Shown: piece after piece, positions 1 through 4,756 of the stretch
Position numbering within the stretch: the first letter of the stretch is position 1
Layout of the letters: the number at the start of each line of letters is the position of its first letter
Source of the DNA: Cryomorphaceae bacterium
GTDB taxonomy: Bacteria; Bacteroidota; Bacteroidia; Flavobacteriales; Schleiferiaceae
Assembly (NCBI GenBank): GCA_003507115.1
Contig: DNWN01000084.1
Coordinates: 1-5,892 of the forward strand
Length of the DNA stretch: 5,892 bases
Reading direction: 5' to 3'
Translations under genes and position numbers: made by a program
The notes under the pieces: generated by a model
Told to the model about the DNA's origin: nothing
What the model saw: the letters and a program-made list of their open reading frames with translations, nothing else
Database searches by the model: none

Positions 1-157
1 TTCACTTTATAACAATAATCTGAACTTCACAAATGTCTACTTTCAAATTGCCAACGGTGTAACCGATTGTTATAGTGAAGGTAATAATTTTGGTGATGAT
101 CACCCTTACCAAACTGCAAGACTTGAGGTTGATTCCGTTCGAGTCTTTCAACAATAA
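1..157 (+). CDS. GH16-like glycoside hydrolase, C-terminal fragment (5' end outside window)
   Basis: This is the last 51 codons of a gene entering from the left; codons begin at base 2 and the stop TAA is at 155-157. The peptide aligns without effort to the C-terminus of the next gene. Both have an NGV motif, then a D-x-HP segment, and both end in [DE]SVRV[FY]Q followed by one or two residues. In GH16 enzymes this is the last part of the beta-jellyroll, where the final strand carries the D-Y-V-R-V-Y-like motif. The catalytic motif would lie upstream of the window, so activity cannot be judged. It sits 20 bp before the next gene on the same strand, so the two are probably a tandem duplication transcribed together. 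The assignment rests on similarity to the neighbour and is fairly safe at family level; substrate is unknown. Confidence 0.72.
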   Translation, partial: SLYNNNLNFTNVYFQIANGVTDCYSEGNNFGDDHPYQTARLEVDSVRVFQQ

Positions 158-177
158 CTAGAGTAAATCTTTAGCAT

Positions 178-1233
178 ATGGTGTACAACACGAGGAAAGC
201 AACAAAAACTACTATTAGATATCGGAACAATCAAGGGTATCAGAATCATCGGCAATACTTCGATGACTTAAAAAATTTTCAAACATACCGAGAATTGAAC
301 AATGATTTGAATCCAAATTTGGTTCAGCCACCTCCTCAATACAACTTAGTGTTTAAGGATGAATTCACAGGTGGACAGTTGGACAGGAATGAATGGGGCA
401 CAGGTGTTAGATGGGGTACTTTTCATAAGGAGCCAAGTAAACACGGTTTTTATTTTCCAATTGACGGTATCGGTCCAAATTCAACATCTATTTCTGTTGC
501 TCAGGACAATTTGGTCCTTGATTGCATATATGACCCCAAAACATACTACATGAGTGCCTTAACAGGGAGAGACGCATATAGATACAACTCCCTAGTTAAT
601 AATTGCGATGAAGGTATTGAAGGTTATTATCAGAAAATAACTGAATTTACGATTGATTACAATGGCGGATCAGTATTCTCCAAGCGTAAATGGAAAAAGG
701 GTTGGTTTGAGGTAATAGCTAAGTGCCCATTAAATCAATACATGTGGACAGGAATCTGGCTTCAAGGCGTCGAATTTTGGCCTCCTGAAATAGATTTGGT
801 GGAACATGATTCTAAGAGTGATGAAACGCAAGTAGACCCTAAGCCAAATATTCATATTGGAAGCGAAGGTACAAACGTTAACCATCCTGATTATGGTATT
901 CAGCACAGAGGTTGGCTAATACCGCACTTAGAATATGGTTTTATTGAGGATGAAGACCCAATGACTCTGTACAAACCTTATGACAGGTATGTACAATACG
1001 TTTGTCATTGGACCGATGACTTTGTAAAAATCTACACCGATGGAGTTCTTTACAGAGAGTATTCAACGGATAAATTGTTTTCATTGTACAGAGACGCTGA
1101 CATTTCCATGGAGCTAATTCTTAATAACGGGGTATCGAACGAATATGACCACGATAGCACTTTTGGTATTGACCATCCATTTGCGAATGCTCCAATGTAT
1201 ATTGAAAGCGTAAGAGTTTATCAAGCTCCATAG
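178..1233 (+). CDS. GH16-family glycoside hydrolase (laminarinase/beta-glucanase-like), no visible signal peptide
   Basis: A 351-residue protein whose residues from about 55 onward follow the GH16 fold order. An opening F-x-DEF segment followed by LDRNEW is at 59-73. A strand with S-K-x-K-W-x-x-GWFEV is at 168-179, and M-W-T-GIWLQG is at 189-197. The catalytic motif EIDLVE is at 204-209 (E204 nucleophile, D206, E209 acid/base), with the extra residue of the beta-bulge type found in laminarinases. A W-T-D-D-F-V-K-I-Y-T-DG strand is at 278-289, and the closing SVRVYQ is at 344-349. The family hydrolyses beta-1,3 or beta-1,3/1,4 glucans and some galactans; the exact substrate is not readable. 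An in-frame TAG at 172-174 fixes ATG 178 as the first possible start, with GTG 181 the only immediate alternative. The first 50 residues are rich in Asn, Gln, Tyr and Arg and show no hydrophobic export signal, which is odd for GH16. The gene is AT-rich compared with those on the right. Confidence 0.86.
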   Translation: MVYNTRKATKTTIRYRNNQGYQNHRQYFDDLKNFQTYRELNNDLNPNLVQPPPQYNLVFKDEFTGGQLDRNEWGTGVRWGTFHKEPSKHGFYFPIDGIGPNSTSISVAQDNLVLDCIYDPKTYYMSALTGRDAYRYNSLVNNCDEGIEGYYQKITEFTIDYNGGSVFSKRKWKKGWFEVIAKCPLNQYMWTGIWLQGVEFWPPEIDLVEHDSKSDETQVDPKPNIHIGSEGTNVNHPDYGIQHRGWLIPHLEYGFIEDEDPMTLYKPYDRYVQYVCHWTDDFVKIYTDGVLYREYSTDKLFSLYRDADISMELILNNGVSNEYDHDSTFGIDHPFANAPMYIESVRVYQAP

Positions 1234-1387
1234 ATTAATTGCAGCCATTGATGCCTAACAAGTCCCGCAGAGTAAGGCAACCAAATCCACTACACTTCTT
1301 TACTTTGAGATTGAAATTCTATTTTGATTCTTTCACGGAGATACTGAATACACTGAGGTTTTGGCATTATACGTGATTCCAAACTTG

Positions 1388-1407
1388 TGTTCGGAACATT
1401 CCGAACA
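1388..1407. repeat. 20-bp interrupted palindrome, candidate operator
   Basis: TGTTCGGAACATTCCGAACA has two perfect 9-base arms (TGTTCGGAA and TTCCGAACA) around a 2-base CA centre. The symmetry and length suit a dimeric helix-turn-helix regulator better than a terminator, since the loop is too short for a stable hairpin and no T-run follows. It lies about 155 bp after the GH16 stop and about 415 bp before the next gene, so its target is unclear. The symmetry is seen directly; the regulatory role is inference. Confidence 0.5.
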
Positions 1408-1670
1408 ACACTAACACGATTACAGGATGTGTAAATCAGATCAAAAGGGGTTTTATAGATGTATTTAAACAGTGCCAATGAATATCACTTAAGGCTTCCC
1501 GGGAAAATAATAAACCCCTACTCGATTTTACGAGTTCTTAAAAATCTTTGTGTAAACAAGTCGAAAAAAGCTGTTCCCACACAAAACCTATCGCGTCCGC
1601 CCCAACCAAATAATCGACCACCAAAAACGGCTATTTCCAAAAAAGGTTACCTTCGTTTTACCGTTCTTTG

Positions 1671-1730
1671 TTGTTGCTTATGCGTTGCAAGCAAAAAGGC
1701 CATTTTAGACACTTGTTGCCTATTTGTTGC
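1671..1730. repeat. 18-bp imperfect direct repeat pair, 42-bp period, with clustered GTTGC
   Basis: Bases 1671-1688 and 1713-1730 match at 15 of 18 positions, with consensus TTGTTGC-Y-TAT-K-Y-GTTGC. Each copy holds two GTTGC pentamers 11 bp apart, about one helical turn, and a fifth GTTGC follows at 1765-1769. The cluster ends about 55 bp before the start of the repeat-protein gene, so it could be a regulator binding array for that gene, or a remnant of a recombination site at the composition border. No function is shown. Confidence 0.4.
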
Positions 1731-1823
1731 GCGTGTTTAAAACTAAATGACAGATAATAAGCGTGTTGCGGACTCAGCGAAAGAGGTTGAGATGTGTATC
1801 GGGAAATAGTACCTTACCCGTCT

Positions 1824-2219
1824 ATGAAACGCGCCCTAGTTGCCCTACTTCTTCTTGCTATCGCCCTTCCGGCAGCGGCCCAACGCTTCTATGCGGACAA
1901 CGGCCAGTACGAGGGTCGTTTTGACGGCGAGCGCTGGTACAGTTCGACCGGGGAATTTGTGCTGCGGATTTCGGGTGAGCGCATGTACTTGAGCAACGGC
2001 ACCTTTGAGGCCCGAATGCAAGGCAACCGCCTCTACCAAGCCAATGGCGCGTACATCGGGCGCATGCAAGACGACCGCTTTTACCTGGCCAATGGCGAAT
2101 ACATTGGCCGTTTGGATGGGGAACGCTTCTACGGTGCGGATGGCCGCTACTTGGGCCGAATGAGCGAGGAAAACAAAGTCCTCGCCTTCTGGTACTTCTT
2201 CAAACTTCGGGCCTGTTAA
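1824..2219 (+). CDS. Exported protein of six 16-residue beta-type repeats (beta-flower-like), function unknown
   Basis: A 131-residue protein. Residues 1-20 (MKRALVALLLLAIALPAAAQ) form a clear Sec signal peptide, with cleavage expected after A19 or nearby. Residues 21-116 are six back-to-back repeats of exactly 16 residues starting at R21, R37, R53, R69, R85 and R101. The consensus is R-[FWML]-Y-x-x-x-G-x-[YF]-x-x-R-[FIML]-x-x-[EDN]. The paired aromatic and Gly turn pattern suggests one beta-hairpin per repeat, as in beta-flower-type proteins of Bacteroidota, but that family link is my inference. The tail (117-131) is aromatic and ends in Cys. ATG 1824 is chosen because the signal peptide starts there with Lys-Arg; a GTG at 1794 in frame, with an AGAGG 7 bp before it, would add ten residues. 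No catalytic motif is visible. The stop overlaps that of the convergent gene. Confidence 0.8.
   Translation: MKRALVALLLLAIALPAAAQRFYADNGQYEGRFDGERWYSSTGEFVLRISGERMYLSNGTFEARMQGNRLYQANGAYIGRMQDDRFYLANGEYIGRLDGERFYGADGRYLGRMSEENKVLAFWYFFKLRAC
1884..2171 (+). repeat. Six in-frame 48-bp coding repeats
   Basis: Every unit is exactly 48 bp and begins with the codon CGC. The third codon is always Tyr (TAC or TAT), the seventh is always Gly, and the twelfth is always Arg. Conservation is stronger in protein than in DNA, since Arg-12 and other fixed residues use different codons from unit to unit. That suggests old duplication kept by selection on the protein, not a recent slippage array. Confidence 0.85.
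2164..2185. other. 7-bp perfect hairpin near the end of the repeat-protein gene
   Basis: GCGAGGA (2164-2170) and TCCTCGC (2179-2185) are perfectly complementary across an 8-base loop. It lies inside the coding end of the repeat protein and about 30 nt beyond the stop of the convergent flavoprotein gene. It could therefore help to end or protect the minus-strand transcript. No T-tract follows on either strand, so it is not a standard intrinsic terminator. Confidence 0.35.
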
Positions 2220-3790
2220 GCGAGCTCCCGAGCGCGGATCGACTCCGCGATTTTTTGCGCACACTTTTGACCGTCCATCGCGGCGGATACAATTCCACCA
2301 GCATAGCCGGCCCCTTCCCCACAGGGATAAAAGCCTTGGAGTTCCACGTGCTCTAACGTCTCCGCGTCGCGCGGAATGCGGACCGGCGAGGACGTTCGGG
2401 ATTCAGGCGCATGCAAAATGGCGTCAGCACTGAGGTAGCCGGGCATGGACTGGTTGAAGGCTTTGAAGCCTTCGCGCAAGCAGCGCACTAGGAATTCCGG
2501 AAATACCTCGGCCAGATCCACGGACGTGCCTCCTGGGAGGTAGGAGGTCTTCGGAAGGTCCGTGGACACCTTGCCTTGGACAAAGTCCGTCATGCGCTGC
2601 ATGGGCACCTTTTGGGTCTTTCCGGCCAGCTCCCAGGCCTTGCGTTCGATGGCGGCTTGAAATTCGACGCCCGCAAGCGGGCCGTGTTTGGCATAGGGGG
2701 CAAAGTCTTCCAAACGCAACTCCACCACAATCCCGGAATTGGCGGTGGCTTGGTCCCGTTTGGATGGCGACCACCCATTGGTCACGACCTCTTCCTGTTC
2801 CGTCGCACAAGGCGCGACCACCCCGCCCGGGCACATGCAGAAGGAATAAACGCCTCGGCCATCGACTTGCTTGACTAGGCTGTAGGGCGCGGGTGGCAAG
2901 AATTCGCCCCGGGTTTCGCAGCGGTATTGAATTCGGTCAATCGTAGACTGTGGATGCTCGACGCGGACCCCGAGCGCAAAAGGTTTGGCTTCCATGAGAA
3001 TGCCTTGCTGGTGAAGCAAGCGAAAGACATCCCGGGCCGAATGCCCCGTCGCCAACAACACCGCCTCCGCACGGAGCACTTCTCCCGTCTGGCAGCGAAT
3101 GCCGACCGCGCGCCCAGCTTCCACAAGCACCTCCGTCATACGCGTCTCAAAGCGCACCTCTCCCCCCTGCTGGCGAATGGTTTCACGCATTTGCTCAATG
3201 ATTTTGGGGAGTTTGTTCGTACCAATGTGCGGATGCGCGTCCACCAAAATATCCGGGCTCGCACCGAAGGCCACGAGCAAATCCATTACGCGCTGCACGT
3301 CCCCGCGCTTCTTGGAACGGGTATAGAGTTTCCCGTCCGAATAGGTTCCAGCCCCACCTTCCCCAAAGCAGTAGTTGCTGTCTGGGTTGACCCTGTGGTG
3401 AATGGTAATTGCTTTTAAATCCCGACGTCGGCCCTGCACATCCTTACCGCGCTCGATGACGATGGGCTTGAGCCCCAAGGAGATCAACTCCAATGCAGCA
3501 AAAAGCCCAGCAGGGCCCGCTCCCACCACAAGGACTTCGGGAGCCCCTTGGACATGGGGGTAGTCGGGTCGCTGGGGAATCAGGCTCGGAATAGCCTCTC
3601 CCTGACCGTACACCACAATAGATAGATTGTACACCACTTGGCGCTGACGGGCGTCAATGGAACGCTTGCGAACGTGCATGCCCGCCATAGAGCGTGGAGA
3701 CCTCCCGAGCTTTTGAGCGAGTAAACGCAGCAAGGCCGCTTCGTCAAAGGCCTCCTCGGGTCGAACACGTAAAACAAGCTCTTGCGGCAT
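2216..3790 (-). CDS. FAD-dependent dehydrogenase, COG2509 type (uncharacterised flavoprotein)
   Basis: A 524-residue protein, the usual size for this family. Residues 1-60 form an N-terminal alpha/beta domain with the family's conserved RKRSIDAR stretch (41-48). A Rossmann dinucleotide-binding motif GAGPAG (90-95) follows, with an acidic strand end at VIERG (111-115) expected to bind the FAD ribose. Further landmarks are CFGEGGAGTYSDGKL (141-155), the second nucleotide-binding segment ATGHSARD (247-254), the family motif FCMCPGG (317-323) and a C-terminal FAD-contacting stretch GEGAGYAGGIVSAAMDG (491-507). No signal peptide or membrane segment is visible, so it should be cytosolic. Its physiological substrate is not known to me. 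The ATG at 3788-3790 is well placed because the first beta-strand begins four residues in. It diverges from the MBL gene and overlaps the stop of the repeat-protein gene. Alternatives are other two-dinucleotide-fold flavoproteins, but the combined motifs favour COG2509. Confidence 0.9.
   Translation of the reverse strand: MPQELVLRVRPEEAFDEAALLRLLAQKLGRSPRSMAGMHVRKRSIDARQRQVVYNLSIVVYGQGEAIPSLIPQRPDYPHVQGAPEVLVVGAGPAGLFAALELISLGLKPIVIERGKDVQGRRRDLKAITIHHRVNPDSNYCFGEGGAGTYSDGKLYTRSKKRGDVQRVMDLLVAFGASPDILVDAHPHIGTNKLPKIIEQMRETIRQQGGEVRFETRMTEVLVEAGRAVGIRCQTGEVLRAEAVLLATGHSARDVFRLLHQQGILMEAKPFALGVRVEHPQSTIDRIQYRCETRGEFLPPAPYSLVKQVDGRGVYSFCMCPGGVVAPCATEQEEVVTNGWSPSKRDQATANSGIVVELRLEDFAPYAKHGPLAGVEFQAAIERKAWELAGKTQKVPMQRMTDFVQGKVSTDLPKTSYLPGGTSVDLAEVFPEFLVRCLREGFKAFNQSMPGYLSADAILHAPESRTSSPVRIPRDAETLEHVELQGFYPCGEGAGYAGGIVSAAMDGQKCAQKIAESIRARELA
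2233..2256 (+). terminator. Probable intrinsic terminator for the repeat-protein gene, inside the convergent gene
   Basis: The stem CGCGGA (2233-2238) pairs with TCCGCG (2244-2249) over a 5-base loop. One A and six T follow on the + strand (2251-2256). It starts 13 bp after the TAA of the repeat-protein gene. The whole element overlaps the last codons of the flavoprotein gene on the other strand, so the bases serve both as coding sequence and as a terminator. The structure is seen; activity is inferred. Confidence 0.6.
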
Positions 3791-3794
3791 GCGG

Positions 3795-3802
3795 CAAAGG
3801 TA
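3795..3802 (-). promoter_or_regulatory. Candidate Bacteroidota -7 box (TACCTTTG) for the flavoprotein gene
   Basis: Read on the minus strand, TACCTTTG is an exact match to the TAnnTTTG -7 element of Bacteroidota housekeeping promoters. A weak -33 candidate, TTTA, lies 16 nt further upstream. The box ends only four bases before the ATG, so transcription would begin at or next to the start codon and give a leaderless message. An eight-base match can occur by chance; position in the 39-bp divergent gap is what supports it. Confidence 0.42.
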
Positions 3803-3817
3803 GGTGCCTGATTGGTC

Positions 3818-3827
3818 GTAAATTTAC
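3818..3827. promoter_or_regulatory. Perfect 10-bp palindrome GTAAATTTAC in the divergent gap
   Basis: GTAAATTTAC is fully self-complementary and sits between the two divergent starts, just before GTG 3830. Read on +, its core TAAATTTA is one base off the TAnnTTTG box and could serve the MBL gene. Its symmetry also suits a small operator controlling both genes. Both ideas are inference from a short motif. Confidence 0.28.
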
Positions 3828-3829
3828 CT

Positions 3830-4747
3830 GTGCGCCCTTCCCAATTCCTCCTTTATTTCCTTGTACTCGGTGGCGGATTCTATGGGTCCCTGAGTGCCCA
3901 AATGCGCGTCCACGTCCTCGGCACCGCCCAAGACGCAGGTCGTCCCCAAGTGGGCTGCACCCAATCCTGTTGCATGGACGCCAAAGGACAGCTACTGCCG
4001 CACGAAGCTGTGGTCTCCCTGGGCATAACCCAAGCCGATGGACCTGCTTCCTTGTTGGAGGCCACGCCGGATCTGACGGCCCAGTGGACGGCGTTGAGCC
4101 AGCTCAACAACGGCCAAGCGCCCAAGCGAATTTTCATCACGCACGCCCACATCGGCCACTACACGGGTTTGATGTATTTGGGCCGCGAAGCCATGAACAG
4201 CCAGTTGGTCGAAGTTTTTGGCACGCCTCGCCTGATAGAGTTCTTACAGCGCGATCAGCCCTGGAAGCAGCTCTGCGACGTGCAGAACATCTGGCCCCAA
4301 GAATGGATCGCTGGGGACCGCATTTTGCTGGAAAACGGCCACCTAGAGGCCCTCCCCGTACCGCATCGAGATGAAGTTTCGGACACCTATGGCTTTATCG
4401 TACAAGGGCCCAGCAAGCGGCTGCTTTTTCTTCCAGACATTGACAAGTGGGAGCGTTGGGAAACCGATTTAGACAGCGTGCTACAGACCGTGGACTATGC
4501 CTTGGTGGACGCGACGTTTTATTCGGACCGTGAACTTCCAGGCCGAAACATGGCCGAAATCCCCCACCCTTTTGTCCTTGAAACGCTTGCCCTCAGCCGC
4601 GATTGGCCTGCGGAACAAAAGGCCAAACTCTACTTCATTCACTTTAACCACAGCAACCCCCTCCTCGACCCCAAAAGCCGGGAATCCAAGCATGTTGAAA
4701 AGCTGGGGTACCACATCGCGCGGACAGGGATGCACTTTGATTTATAG
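3830..4747 (+). CDS. Exported PqqB-like metallo-beta-lactamase-fold hydrolase
   Basis: A 305-residue protein from GTG 3830. Residues 2-24 form a signal peptide (Arg-2, hydrophobic core FLLYFLVL at 6-13, cleavage near SLSAQ), so the mature enzyme should act outside the cytoplasm. The mature part opens with a first strand and GTAQDAGRPQVGC (31-43), which recalls the glycine-rich start of PqqB. THAHIGHYTGL (104-114) is the MBL metal-site motif; the Asp of the usual HxHxDH is Gly-109 here. Later likely site elements are VPHRDE (177-182), FLPDID (200-205), LVDATFY (225-231) and FIHFNHSNP (269-277). Bacteroidota commonly carry such PqqB-like proteins; no other pqq gene is in view, so a role in PQQ synthesis is doubtful. 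A TTG at 3812 would add six residues, and ATG 3902 would remove the signal peptide. Substrate unknown. Confidence 0.8.
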   Translation: MRPSQFLLYFLVLGGGFYGSLSAQMRVHVLGTAQDAGRPQVGCTQSCCMDAKGQLLPHEAVVSLGITQADGPASLLEATPDLTAQWTALSQLNNGQAPKRIFITHAHIGHYTGLMYLGREAMNSQLVEVFGTPRLIEFLQRDQPWKQLCDVQNIWPQEWIAGDRILLENGHLEALPVPHRDEVSDTYGFIVQGPSKRLLFLPDIDKWERWETDLDSVLQTVDYALVDATFYSDRELPGRNMAEIPHPFVLETLALSRDWPAEQKAKLYFIHFNHSNPLLDPKSRESKHVEKLGYHIARTGMHFDL

Positions 4748-4756
4748 GCGCGAGGC

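Larger units (their letters stand above)
1234..1823. other. Gene-poor intergenic stretch at a base-composition transition
   Basis: About 590 bp with no gene I can support. GC is near 40-42% in the lines counted up to about 1800 and climbs once the next gene begins. It contains a 20-bp interrupted palindrome (1388-1407), a 10-bp palindrome TTCCCGGGAA (1496-1505), a small hairpin ACTCG/CGAGT (1520-1535) and an 18-bp imperfect direct repeat (1671-1688 and 1713-1730). No T-tract terminator follows the GH16 gene, and no tRNA-like T-arm, integrase or transposase remnant is visible. Two open frames here (1459-1740 on +, 1290-1478 on -) resemble no family I know. The promoter of the downstream gene must lie near the right end, but I find no clean TAnnTTTG box. 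Confidence 0.6.

Noticed and set aside
1253..1260. GCCTAACA resembling the left core of an integron attC site after the GH16 gene
   Set aside because: No matching GTTRRRY right core or complementary arms occur within the next few hundred bases, so no attC hairpin can form.
1290..1478. 62-codon open frame on -
   Set aside because: No known family, low-complexity AT-rich content, and it contains the 20-bp palindrome; not enough support for a gene.
1459..1740. 93-codon open frame on + with a Cys-rich end
   Set aside because: It has no recognisable domain, an odd Cys and Lys mix and no signal of coding constraint. It also overlaps the direct repeats and looks like chance opening of non-coding DNA.
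1794..1823. GTG 1794 start for the repeat protein, with AGAGG upstream
   Set aside because: It would place ten extra residues before a well-formed signal peptide that starts at ATG 1824. Bacteroidota do not depend on SD sequences, so I kept ATG as more likely, not certain.
1884..2171. MORN repeats (Y-E-G-x-F pattern)
   Set aside because: MORN units are about 23 residues with a G-x-G core; here the period is exactly 16 and the Gly spacing differs.
1845..2264. 139-codon open frame antisense to the repeat-protein gene
   Set aside because: It is open because the 48-bp repeat keeps stop codons out of that frame. Its product has no signal peptide or known motif, while the + strand has both a signal peptide and a clean repeat.
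2927..3418. 163-codon open frame on + inside the flavoprotein gene
   Set aside because: It is a shadow of a motif-rich 524-residue gene on the other strand and has no family features.
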